Below are positions 32,090 to 43,849 of a DNA stretch of 64,000 nt, one piece after another; within the stretch, counting starts at the first letter, position 1; each line of letters begins with the position of its first letter. The notes under the pieces were generated by a model. The model saw nothing but the letters and a program-made list of their open reading frames with translations, was not told where the DNA came from and did no database searches. The DNA comes from Welwitschia mirabilis. Lineage: Eukaryota; Gnetophyta; Gnetopsida; Welwitschiales. Where the stretch lies: positions 241,503,161-241,567,160 of the forward strand of contig JBOZIK010000001.1 of the NCBI GenBank assembly GCA_051453625.1, given 5' to 3'. Position numbers and translations under genes: made by a program.

Positions 32090-33960
32090 TAAAATGCTCG
32101 CATCAAATAAAATGCTAGGTTTTGAAAAGTTCACTAGTGTAGATCCTATCATGCATGTTATAAATTTTAAACATACGTGTCATATATACAACATGGACCA
32201 TAACATTGCATGTTATCTAGTTTATCACTCTCTCAAGAGATAAGCTTTTGAGTGGTATCACTGCATACCTACTCATTATGTTATAGGTTTGACATAACTC
32301 CTGGAAATGTTTGCCTAGCATTATTCAATCAACATCTCAAAGAGGATGATTTAGATACTTTTGACTACTTAGACACTTTTGACTACTATGCAATAATAGT
32401 TTAACAAGACTATACAAGACTACACCCATTGATGGAGAGTCATTGCACTACAGTTGGAAACTTCCATCGCGAACTCAAATATGGCATACATTTTTACTAA
32501 ATCATGTACGCCATATGTATTAGATCATTTAAGAATGCAGTCTTTCAAAAATTTCAAACAAGCTATCACCCTAGCTAAGAGGATAGAAGTTGTAGCAGAA
32601 AAGAAAAAAGCCATAAAATATGCCAATGCATCCCAAAGAGAATTATCCAAAAAGGACAACAATACTAGAGGCATCACCCAAAGAACATTGCTATTGCCAA
32701 TCAACCAACTCAACCAGTTTACCCATCCCACCTAATGGGTAGTCCAATGATGGTGCAAATGGCATCTTAACCTTCTTTCACTCTACAACCTTTTTCTTCT
32801 TAACTAGCTTATCATCAACCATACTTTCCTTTATTATAACAAGTGCAACTGCCACCACAACCTTAACAATCGACGTATACACCTTAAAGTCAAGGCTAAA
32901 ATAGGCCTCAAAGTCAAACCTCAATCTCTAAACCTAGAAAGAACTTTACAAAACTAAATATCCCAATGGAACAAATTCTTTTAACACTATTGAAAAAGAG
33001 AATAATCCAATTACCTCTAATTAGATAAAGGGATTGAAAGGCACCCAAACCAAGAGCATATGATAAGTCAAAGTACTATGAGTACCACCAAGTCTGAGGA
33101 TATTATACTAAGAATTATTTTAATTTAAGGAACATTGTCCGAGACATCATTAAAAATAAAAAGGACATAAAGTTTGACATGATCCTAGCAGCTACAAATG
33201 AATAGCTTGAAATCTACAAAAGCCCCTTTCCTGCTCAACCTCCTACATTGCAACCACTATAAAATGTAACATCTGAAAATGACAATGATCCCTTTGCAAT
33301 TCTAGTAATCCAAGATCAGCTCCATAAGAAACTAGAATAAATCATTTAGGAGAACAAGAAAAAATAAAAGTAATGGTTAGATTAGAATATTCTCAGACTC
33401 ATCCTTCCCCTCCATCACATGTACCAATGCGGCCTTGTACCTTTAATGTAGAGGAGGCATATCATTATTTAACCTTACTAATTGAGAGCTCTAAGCATCA
33501 TAAACTTGCATTCAAAAGGATAGATAAGAAGAATTTAAGCTTGAAATCATGTCTTAACCAAAGTTAACTACCCAAGGAATAAGCTACCTCAAAGTAGGTT
33601 ATGTTCAAAAGAGAAAAAAAGGATAAGGAAGCAATCCAATTATAACACTGTGAGATCTCTATGACTCCTAAGAAGATTATTATAACTGAACCACCTTATA
33701 TATCTATAAATATTAAGCCTACCAAAGTGAGTAGAGCCTTCATTGATTGTGGAGCCGAAGTAAATGTGATAAATTCATCATGCTTCGAGAAGCTTAAAAT
33801 AAATCATCTCTTAAACACAAAGAAAGGTGTAATGATCAGAGGGTTTAATGACTGGGAGGGCTAATCAAGAAGGACAATCACTTGACCTTTCAAAGTGACT
33901 TAGAAGGTCCATGACATTGAATTCCATATGATAGATAATACAACAACATTTAATTTATTA
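32090..33960 (+). pseudogene. element G gag and aspartic protease
   Basis: Gag from about 32105: FEKFTSVDPIMHVINFKHTC, HIYNMDHNIACYLVYHSL, AFEWYHCIP and YSINI follow the Ty3/gypsy gag domain order with several stops. The open piece at 32454-32735 includes AYIFTKSCTPYVLDHLRMQS and ITLAKRIEVVAEKKKA, a late-gag segment. At 33661-33864 a retropepsin reads ISINIKPTKVSRAFIDCGAE, VNVINSSCFEKL; the D-T/S-G active site is D-C-G. NLLLGHP near 33950 is the matching C-terminal motif. No reverse transcriptase follows. The frames are broken, so this is a relic. Confidence 0.8.
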
Positions 33961-34261
33961 TTAGGACATCCTTAATAATGGACATGAGGGTAATCATATC
34001 TCTACCTCATAAAAAGATAAAATTTGTTGGATCTAAAATTGCAGTGCCATTAGAATGAAATCACAACATGGAAAATATAAAGGCTCCATCCACATGATCT
34101 TCTTTGTTGCCATCTCCTGCACCTAAGAAAATGACTACCCCTTTTTTACACTTTGAACATGATCAGGTGAAACTTCATAAGATGAAAGTCTTACCTATTC
34201 TTAACGCTCAGATCCTAGATGCAAGGTGAATTCTGTTCCTCCAAGATGAGTTTTCAACTAG

Positions 34262-34450
34262 CTCATGATTTAAAATTCTCCAAAAGAGAAAAAAAGAAAA
34301 TCCAAAAAAAACCTTTATTTAAAACAAAGAAAAAACACCAAAAAAAAGAAAACACACAAATGAAAAAAAATATGTACATATGTGTATATATATAAAAAGA
34401 AAAACAAACAAAAAAAATGAAAAAGACAAATTAAAAAAAAAGATAAAAAA
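34262..34450 (+). repeat. A-rich low-complexity tract inside element G
   Basis: About 190 bp dominated by A runs separated by single G or C (AAAAGAGAAAAAAAG, AAACACCAAAAAAAAG), with a TATGTACATATGTGTATATA patch in the middle. It lies between the protease and the unassigned 3' half of G. A similar tract occurs at 36056-36092 and again before the polypurine tract at 43671-43790. Such purine-rich spacers are common in large plant gypsy elements. Confidence 0.7.
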
Positions 34451-37400
34451 CATGCTAGTCTACTCATCTAGTTAGAATGCCAAGGACTAGGTCCTTGACA
34501 ATCAAAGTACCTCATACAAAAAGAGTTTTGTGTAGCCAAGCAAAGTTTTAGTGGATAAGCAAAAACCTCAAGCTATCATACTACTCTGAATACTCTTAAA
34601 GCATAATGTTCCAAATTTTTTTTCCAAACAAAAGAGAGCAAATTCTCTTTTAAAACAATTCATGTTTTTACTTCTTAAATTTTTTAGTCAAAGTAGCTTA
34701 GCATGTTTTTTAGTCTTCTTTTGGTTTGCCCCTTGTTATTATTCTATGTCAATTTCTTAACTTGTAGGACATCATGATCAGGAGTTTATTGAATACACCC
34801 TTGTATTTCATTCTTGATGATTAGTCTATCGAAAAGATAACATTAGCCTTTTTACCCATCATGCACATTTCACATACTAGTTTCCATATTTGAATTCTAG
34901 ACTATGGTCAACCATATTTCTTAGATGTTAGAATGGATGCATGCTACTTACCTTCATGCATAGTGTAGATGAGGTCGTGTACCAAGTCCACATGATAGGA
35001 GGTGCTTGCTCCNNNNNNNNNNNNNNNNNNNNNNNNNNNNNNNNNNNNNNNNNNNNNNNNNNNNNNNNNNNNNNNNNNNNNNNNNNNNNNNNNNNNNNNN
35101 NNNNNNNNNNNNNNNNNNNNNNNNNNNNNNNNNNNNNNNNNNNNNNNNNNNNNNNNNNNNNNNNNNNNNNNNNNNNNNNNNNNNNNNNNNNNNNNNNNNN
35201 NNNNNNNNNNNNNNNNNNNNNNNNNNNNNNNNNNNNNNNNNNNNNNNNNNNNNNNNNNNNNNNNNNNNNNNNNNNNNNNNNNNNNNNNNNNNNNNNNNNN
35301 NNNNNNNNNNNNNNNNNNNNNNNNNNNNNNNNNNNNNNNNNNNNNNNNNNNNNNNNNNNNNNNNNNNNNNNNNNNNNNNNNNNNNNNNNNNNNNNNNNNN
35401 NNNNNNNNNNNNNNNNNNNNNNNNNNNNNNNNNNNNNNNNNNNNNNNNNNNNNNNNNNNNNNNNNNNNNNNNNNNNNNNNNNNNNNNNNNNNNNNNNNNN
35501 NNNNNNNNNNNNNNNNNNNNNNNNNNNNNNNNNNNNNNNNNNNNNNNNNNNNNNNNNNNNNNNNNNNNNNNNNNNNNNNNNNNNNNNNNNNNNNNNNNNN
35601 NNNNNNNNNNNNNNNNNNNNNNNNNNNNNNNNNNNNNNNNNNNNNNNNNNNNNNNNNNNNNNNNNNNNNNNNNNNNNNNNNNNNNNNNNNNNNNNNNNNN
35701 NNNNNNNNNNNNNNNNNNNNNNNNNNNNNNNNNNNNATTGATAATTCCACTTTATGAGACTTCATCCACGGAAGATGACGGTGATGACATATACTACATC
35801 GATCCACACTATGATACACTTGATTCTTTCTCTATCATAATTCATCCTTACATGAGCCTCCTTATTTTACCTACTCATATATTACCATCATTGTCTTACC
35901 AGATATTAGTGGGTTTACTTTTCCCCTGTCATGTATCTCATCACATCCTCTATTCACCTTCATTACCTCATTTACTTGATTTCACTTGTACCCACCATCT
36001 TATCCTATTGGCCATATCCAAGTCACATTTCCCATGGCTCTTTATATTTTTAGACTAAAAAAAGAGAGAAAATCCAAAAAAAAAAAAAATTCATGAACAC
36101 GCGAAAACCTGCAAGGTCATGTGCTCACATCTTCTCCAGCATTCAAGACTCTCTAGTAATCATAACATGTAATATGTCTGCTACACTTATCATTTAGCTT
36201 TTACAACTCACTTGCATTTTCCATCTCTTTATAGCCTAATCTTGTTTTACCTTACCATCAACCATCACTTCAAATTCATCTACTTCCTTTTATTGTAGAA
36301 TCTTTGGATACATCTTTAGAATGAGTTAATTTCTAAGTGGCTGAGTCTTATCTTATAAAAAAATGCATTTTGAATGACTTTGTTGAGGTTCTTAATTTAG
36401 ATGATATAAAAAACTTAGGATCAATGAATAATAGTAGAGACTATGTCAATAATAACCAATATGCTATTATCATGATAGAAGTACCTAAGCAGGAAGATCA
36501 TCTCAATTAAGAGATTCATCCTCCCTTTGCCTTTAGTTAAATGACTCCTTATCATGGTTAAGCTCATTTTTTTGTTTGATTATCTACTCATGTGATTTTT
36601 TGTTAAATTACATTCGAGTTTTCACCAAATTGGTTTTCTACTTTTGGGCATTTATAGTGGTAAGATTGATTTCACTTAATTTTAAGACACTTCCATGTCT
36701 ATGACCTCTAGTGTCTTATATTATTCTGTATTAGCATTGATTATGTCAAATCTAATGCTTATCTTTAATTATGAGTTTTATAATTTACCAGCCTAATGAT
36801 CAATTAATGTTTAAAAAGAAAAAGGAGAATCTAAATCAAGTGATCAATACTTTATTTAAAAAAAGGAAAAAGTAGTACATAAGGTCCTACTACAAGCATA
36901 GTAGGGCAAATATTCTTAAGAGGAACCTTTGATAGTGTGATATAGTAGCAGTGGGAACTCCACCATGGTATCAGTTGATTATGATCTAGCTTTGACTTGT
37001 GAACCTTTACACTCTCGATGATGGCTACACTCCCCTCNNNNNNNNNNNNNNNNNNNNNNNNNNNNNNNNNNNNNNNNNNNNNNNNNNNNNNNNNNNNNNN
37101 NNNNNNNNNNNNNNNNNNNNNNNNNNNNNNNNNNNNNNNNNNNNNNNNNNNNNNNNNNNNNNNNNNNNNNNNNNNNNNNNNNNNNNNNNNNNNNNNNNNN
37201 NNNNNNNNNNNNNNNNNNNNNNNNNNNNNNNNNNNNNNNNNNNNNNNNNNNNNNNNNNNNNNNNNNNNNNNNNNNNNNNNNNNNNNNNNNNNNNNNNNNN
37301 NNNNNNNNNNNNNNNNNNNNNNNNNNNNNNNNNNNNNNNNNNNNNNNNNNNNNNNNNNNNNNNNNNNNNNNNNNNNNNNNNNNNNNNNNNNNNNNNNNNN

Positions 37401-37664
37401 NNNNNNNNNNNNNNNNNNNNNNNNNNNNNNNNNNNNNNNNNNNNNNNNNNNNNNNNNNNNNNNNNNNNNNNNNNNNNNNNNNNNNNNNNNNNNNNNNNNN
37501 NNNNNNNNNNNNNNNNNNNNNNNNNNNNNNNNNNNNNNNTTCCTCTAACTTTGAAGCTATAACTTTGCAAGCATTTAGAACATATTGGTTATTAAAGGGT
37601 AAGTTAGTAAGATCTCACTTGTTATCATAGCTGATGATTGTATTGAGTAATAGTTCAGACATTA
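34451..37664 (+). other. element G 3' interior, no coding similarity, two gaps
   Basis: This contains N runs 35013-35736 and 37038-37539. I read it in both orientations and found no RT, RNase H or integrase motif. Frames through the gaps are mostly N. It is presumably the untranslated 3' part of a non-autonomous element. Confidence 0.55.
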
Positions 37665-39119
37665 TATTGTGTTAGAATTGTAAATGCTTTAGAGGGGAGT
37701 AAATAGATATTGTAAATTAACAATCAAATTTAAGTTCTTTTCAAAATAAAATAAACTCTGTAATAGAAAATTAAAAGAGTAAAAGACTCTAGGGATTAAC
37801 CTACTCTACTCTCAAAGGGTAGTAACTTCTATTAGCCTCCTAGTTCTATTATTAACCTTCAATCATATAAACTCCTCTTTTTTCTTTGTCTCTTAAAAAA
37901 AGGCAGAACATTACAATGACTTAACCCATTAAGCAATTTAATGATGATATACTTTTAGAATGCACTGTGCATCAGCAATTAAGAGTATAAAAATGATAAC
38001 TAAGTTTAGATAGAGGATTTTATAAAGTATGATATAATAGATTTTGTATCAGTAATCTAGAATATTATATGTCCACTTTATTTATCCTCTCTCTTTGATT
38101 TGGGTATTGTATTCAGTTTAGAAAGTAAGACACATAGGAAAGTCATAGAAGACTAAACAAGTAGTTATTTGAATGTTGAAAAGCATGTTGTGTCATTTAA
38201 TGGATCTTCAGTTTCTTCCTTCACATCTTTCTAGTCAAATATCCTATACAATTTGGTTAGATGTTCCATCTTGAAATAGAACCCAGATGTCCTAGATGGA
38301 GAGATCAGACATCCTAATTTGAATCAGAAGAGAAAGCTACTTATAGGGTCAAACATCCTAGTTTCATGAGTTAAATGTCCTGTCATGAAACTAGCCATAT
38401 AGAGCTCACTTAAATCCAAATATTTCAAATTAAGCTTTTAGATGTCCCACTCTTAAACCAGTCGGTGCTCAATTTTGGTGATCAATTCTAGACGTCTTAG
38501 AGGGAAGGGTTGGATGTCCCAGTAAATAGATGTCCTTAGATTGGCTTTCTTTTCAAGATTGCTCTTCACTCAGTTGTAATTCTAATTGGTGTTCATCATT
38601 GAAACTATACATATTTAATATCATTGCAATAATCTCCTTATGTTCAATGATGATGAATTTTAATGATCATGTAAATAAGTTGAATAGAAGGATGATAACA
38701 ATTTGCTGTGCTGCCCATGAATTTATGCATATAAAAGAAACTTTTGAGATAGAACCTGCAAGCATCAAAATGGTTCTGAAACAAAGCTTATCTACAGTTT
38801 CATATATTAGAATAATAGATAGGATTTTATCAAAATAAGCATATATAAGAATTAAAGAGATATTATTTGGAAACAAAATGTTAGAACTTTATAAAACACT
38901 AATGAAAGGTTACATGAAAATTGAGGAAGTATAAAATGATACTACAAGATTTCAACATAAGCATGGTTTCTTCTCCCTATTTGTCATCATTGAATAGGTC
39001 ATATAGATAAAGCAAGGGAAGAACTAAGTACAAAGACAATGGAAGGTAGAAGAAGATATGAGTTAATCAATCAAAGGAGTCTAAATGAAAAGAATCCTCT
39101 ACCTGAGCTTATTCTTCTT

Positions 39120-40107
39120 CTTCATCTGAGCTGAGAGATTTGTTAAATTTCTAAGCAGAAAGTCTAAAGAGAATTCTATCCAATTTCTTATCAATCCTCT
39201 GCATGGTTTACAATACTACTGCATTTGAAGCTTTTGAAGAGAAAGAACTTCCCCAACTCATTTGTATTTCAAAGGAGAAGGAGGAGTAGGATCTATTGTT
39301 TTTAGAAACATGTGCATTTTTTTTCAGTGAACATATATCTAGTGGCTTGGACACTTTAACAAATTTCTCATTCTTTTTGATGTGAAAATACAAATTAACT
39401 AATAGAGTCGTAATAAGGCCACCAAAGGGAAGACTGTTATTATTTGCAATGAAGAACTAACCCATGTATGTTAGAAAGAATTTGTATATATTAAATCTAA
39501 TTCCCTATTCTAAGTAATACATAATATACACACAAGTTAGAGAAACTTCATTCTTATGACCAAGCCTACATATAATGTTGTAAGTACATATCTGAAAAAT
39601 TACTCTATAAAATGGTTATAGTTGATTTATGGGAATATTGACTTTCCATTCCACTTGTTTCTCACATAGAGTGAGTGCTTCCTTAGAAATGGCTTCTTCT
39701 AAGGAATGTACTAAAGTGATATTATAAAAAGTACCCTCATTTGGAAAAATAGTAACATTAGAACTCATATCTAAATTAATTTCAGTGTCTTTTATATAAA
39801 GTCTAAAGGTAATATTGTCATTATATCTGTTAAAGTATTTATTGCAATAGAAAAGTCTTATCATTTTCACTGAAGCTCTAGTTTCTAGATCCACTGCATA
39901 TTGCCATTTCAACTCCTCAAATTTGTGAAGTGTTCTTAGCTTATATCTGAAAGATTCATGGTCTATTATCCTTTTTGGAGTAATAGGCCTCTTTCAGAAA
40001 GATGTGAACCAGAACTTCCGATGGTCTTTAGAAATAGACTAGGTATCCTCTAAAGAAGTTATTGCTTCCTTGCCTTTTCTCTTGGCTACAAGCTTAGATC
40101 TCCTCAT
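39120..40107 (-). pseudogene. element H second ORF, plant-transposon-protein-like
   Basis: Reading from 40107: MRRSKLVAKRKGKEAITSLE, then after stops FEELKWQYAVDLETRASVKM, IRLFYCNKYFNR, YIKDTEINLDMSSNV, IFPNEGTFYN, followed in phase by KNEVSLTCVYIMYYLE and NIYKFFLTYMG, LPFGGLITTLL. This order (an FYAN-like segment, an RG/KDxEIxLD segment, PNEG, then an H..VSLTHVFIMY block and LPFGGLIT) is what I know as the putative plant transposon protein domain (Pfam Transposase_32 type; recalled, not searched). Its function is unknown. A serine-rich tail ends near 39120. About six stops interrupt roughly 330 codons. It occupies the place where a copia pol would be. Confidence 0.62.
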
Positions 40108-40199
40108 GACAAAACAAGAGCTTGAATTCAAGAGATGAGGGAAGAAGCTTAGAAGAGAAGAATGTTAGAGATGGAAGAAATTAAAAATGAGTAAAGATA

Positions 40200-40560
40200 A
40201 GCTAACGGAAAATGAACCATGGACATCTTGCATTGCCTTAAAAGTTAGATGTCTAGAAGTAATAGGTCAGACATCTAAGATTTTAACTCGAAGGATTTTT
40301 GGAAAAAAAATGCAAATATCTAAAGAAAAAGATGGGATGTCCAATAGTTAACTCAGAATTTTTACAGAAAGAAAAAGGTCAGACATCTGAAGAAAAATAT
40401 GGGATATTCAAGAGTTAACTTGGATTTTTAATAGTGAGAAAAAGGGAGAACATCCAGAGAAAAAGGTAGAATGTCTAAGAATGAACTTAGTTTTAGACTA
40501 AAGTTTGGGACATCCAAGACAAGTGGATGGAACGTCTGAGCATTATTTCAAATTTACAAA
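40200..40560 (-). repeat. GGATGTCC/GGACATCC motif array between the two H ORFs
   Basis: Ten variants of GATGTCC or GACATC occur in about 330 bp (for example GGGATGTCCA, CAGACATCTG, GAACATCCAG, GGGACATCCA, GGAACGTCTG) at irregular spacing in alternating orientation. The same word family is dense in both H LTRs (38215-38540, 42660-42980). The core is nearly palindromic. No coding similarity is seen. Confidence 0.7.
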
Positions 40561-40699
40561 AATAAGAATAAATGCTTAATAACTAAGAATAGAACATGAT
40601 CCATTTATAAAGATAAAAAATAATATCAAATTATGTTACAGAGTTTATTTACAATGAAATATGAAATCATACCTCATGGGGATTTTTCCTTAATTCTTT

Positions 40700-42033
40700 G
40701 AATCTTTTCTCATTAAGAGCCTTTGTTAGAAGAATATCTTTCACCCTCCCAAGAGCTTGTTAAGATTTTGTCTTCCTTGGACTAGGCATTTAGCAATCTT
40801 TCTTGCATCCTACAAATCTTTGAACAACTCCTCTATTCTATTGTTAGCTTTAAGAAATTTACATTCTAGATCATTTGATTATTTTTTTAGCAAAACATTT
40901 TTCTTTTCCAAGATAACACTGACATTATATAAACTTTCATATGCATCTACTAGCTTATTATAATCTAAATCAAAATCAAGACATTTCTGTAATCATTTTT
41001 AAAGCATTCTTGATTGGTTTCAAGATCTACTTTAGAATCTACTAGCCCAAAATTTAAGTTACAATCATCACAATTAATGATGGACATGAGTCTAAAGCTT
41101 ATTAATTCTTCTTCATTGTTAGAGTTGTCCTCTTCATAGTCTGAATCATCCCATGTTTCTTTTAAGGCCTTTTTTTTCCTTTAACCTTTTGAGAATCTTT
41201 CCTTCCTCTTGTTGGCACATTCTAAAGCTACATGGCCAAATACTTTACACTTAACACATTGAATTGAATTAGGGAGATTTTTACCTTTTTCATTCATACA
41301 CCTCATATTTCTTTTTGGTTGTCATCCTTTTTTCTTTATTCTCAAAAACCCTTTGAAGTTTCTATTAAGTAATGAAAGATCCTTATCTTCAGCTTCCCTA
41401 GCTTGAGAGTCCTCTTCAATTTTTTAATCAGCCTTGAGAGCTATGCTCTTTTTCTTTAGAGCTTCACCTTCAAGTAGGAGAATGGCTTCATAAGACATTA
41501 GAGATCCTGTTAATTCTTCTGCTTTAATATTCTTTATGTCTTTACTTTTTTTTATTGTAGTTACCTTTGGTCTATTCTAAGAATTTTATTGTAGTTCTTG
41601 ATAGCTTTAGATTCTTTTATCTTTATGTTCTCAAACTTGGTAGTTAACAATTATAGCTTTATATTCTTGACTACACTGATTCCTTCATGAACTATCTTTA
41701 AAGTCTTCCATATTTCCTAAGCAGAGGTCTATTGAATAACACATTGATATTCTTCTAGAGCAAAAGTATAAATTATTGCATTTATGACCTTAGTATTTAA
41801 TCTAGCTTGAATTTTGTCATCTTCATCTCGGTTGGCTTGAGGCTTGATAGAAATGGCTCTATTTGCATTTATCACCATAGGAGGCTCATATTTATTCACA
41901 ATCATCTCTCATATATCCACATCCAAAGAGGTTAAGAAATGGTCATCTTTGATGTCCAATGAGCATAGTTGCTTCTAGAGAATAGTGGGGGTATAGAAAT
42001 GGATTGTCCTTTAGAAAAGCTTGTTGATGCCAT
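40700..42033 (-). pseudogene. element H gag
   Basis: It starts at the ATG at 42033: MASTSFSKGQSISIPPLFSR, then SNYAHWTSKMTI, the copia DUF4219/UBN2-type gag opening. Further on come VNKYEPPMVINANRAISIKP, IHEG-type VHEGISVVKNIKL, LMSYEAILLLEGEALKKKSI and a CCHC zinc knuckle CVKCKVFGHVALEC (about 41260-41210), which looks intact. After it a heptad-rich, probably coiled-coil tail runs to about 40700 (LEKKNVLLK; LECKFLKANNRIEELFKDL). Multiple stops and frameshifts are present. Gag would form the particle. In complete relatives a protease and polymerase follow; here the next feature is a motif-repeat spacer. Confidence 0.82.
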
Positions 42034-43849
42034 CACAATAAAACTAAAATAATCATTGAAAAAATACATCTAGAGTAACTGAACTCTAATACTAATTATT
42101 AGGATCGATAATGTTCTAGAGGGGGTTTGAATAGGATATTCTATAATTAACAATTAAATTTAAGTTTTTTTCAACATACAATAAACTCTGCAATGCACCT
42201 GAGATTTTATAGTGGTTCAGCAACTAGCATGCTCCACTCTTAGGGGGCAACAACTATAATCAACCTTCTAGATCTATTATCAACCTTCAATCTTATCGGC
42301 TTCTTTGTTTTTTTTTCTCTTAAAAAAAGGTAGGATAATACAATAGCTCAACTCGATGAGCAATTCGATCACAAGTAAAAAAAAAGAGAATATGATGATG
42401 ATGTGTCTTTAGGGTGCATTGTGAATAAGCAATGGAGAGTACACAAATGATAACTCAGTTTAATATAGAGGATTTTACAAAGTATAATATCACAAGTTTT
42501 GACAGTATATCTTCACTTTATTTATCCTCTTTCTCTTTGATTTAGATATTGTATTCAGTTTAGAAAAGCAAGATACATAGAGAAAAGCATAACAAACTAA
42601 GCAGGTAGTCATTTAAGCATTGAAAAGTGTGTTGTGTCATCCAACAGATCTTCAGTTTTTGCCTCAATATCTTTCTAATTGGATGTCCCATAAAATTTGG
42701 TCAAATGTTCCACTTTTAAATAGGAACTTGGATGTCCCAGATGGAGGAGTTGGATGTTCTAATTTGAATCAAAAGACAAAATTTCTTATAGAGCCAAACA
42801 TCCCATACTTTCATGGATTGGATGTCCCATCACAAAACTAGCTGCATAAAACTAACTTGAATCCAAACATTCCAAACTGAGCTTTCTAATGTCCCACTTT
42901 TAAATTGGTCAATGCTTAATTTTAGTGATCAAATCTAGACATCCTAGAGAAGAGGGTCGGACTTCCCAGTAAAGATATGTCCTTAGATTACCTTTTATTT
43001 TCAAGATTGTTCTTCACTTGGTTGTACTTCTCATTGGTGTTCATCATTGAAACTACATGTCTTTGATATATTTGCAACATATTAGTACCTTGTAGAACAA
43101 CCATAGGCATTGTTATAATCACTACCTTATCACATGATACTAGCTATTTAGCATCAAATCACATGATCATGACATTGAACAACATTATAATTCATACCAA
43201 TAGACTNNNNNNNNNNNNNNNNNNNNNNNNNNNNNNNNNNNNNNNNNNNNNNNNNNNNNNNNNNNNNNNNNNNNNNNNNNNNNNNNNNNNNNNNNNNNNN
43301 NNNNNNNNNNNNNNNNNNNNNNNNNNNNNNNNNNNNNNNNNNNNNNNNNNNNNNNNNNNNNNNNNNNNNNNNNNNNNNNNNNNNNNNNNNNNNNNNNNNN
43401 NNNNNNNNNNNNNNNNNNNNNNNNNNNNNNNNNNNNNNNNNNNNNNNNNNNNNNNNNNNNNNNNNNNNNNNNNNNNNNNNNNNNNNNNNNNNNNNNNNNN
43501 NNNNNNNNNNNNNNNNNNNNNNNNNNNNNNNNNNNNNNNNNNNNNNNNNNNNNNNNNNNNNNNNNNNNNNNNNNNNNNNNNNNNNNNNNNNNNNNNNNNN
43601 NNNNNNNNNNNNNNNNNNNNNNNNNNNNNNNNNNNNNNNNNNNNNNNNTTATTCCTTGCATTTATATTACTAAAAAAAAAAAGGAAAAAAAAGGAGAGGA
43701 GGAAAAAAAGAGGAGAAAATTAAAAAAACAAAAAGAAAAAAGATAAAAATATATTAAAAAAAGAAAAAAGAGGAAAAAGGAAAACAAAATTAACTTAGAT
43801 GTGTCCAAATGTTGTTTTGATATGGATCTTCATTCCATTCACCTTCACA

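Larger units (their letters stand above)
37670..43079 (-). mobile_element. nested LTR element H: copia-type gag plus plant-transposon-protein-like ORF
   Basis: Two direct LTRs (37670-38631, 962 bp; 42097-43079, 983 bp) flank a 3.5-kb interior read on the minus strand. The plus-strand start TGTTAG and end TTGCAACA give TG...CA termini (one end mutated in each copy). TATTG (37665-37669) before and TATTA (43080-43084) after form a 4/5 target duplication within element G. A primer-binding site, rc(GAACTCTAATACTA), lies at 42083-42096 (cf. TGGTATCAGAGC), and a purine tract (AAGGAGATTA) beside the 3' LTR near 38632-38641. The interior encodes gag and a second protein, with no RT, RNase H or integrase, so H needs enzymes from another element. 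Confidence 0.88.

Noticed and set aside
34941-36058. Frames of 250-350 codons across the gap at 35013-35736
   Set aside because: Mostly N; the resolved ends show no similarity.
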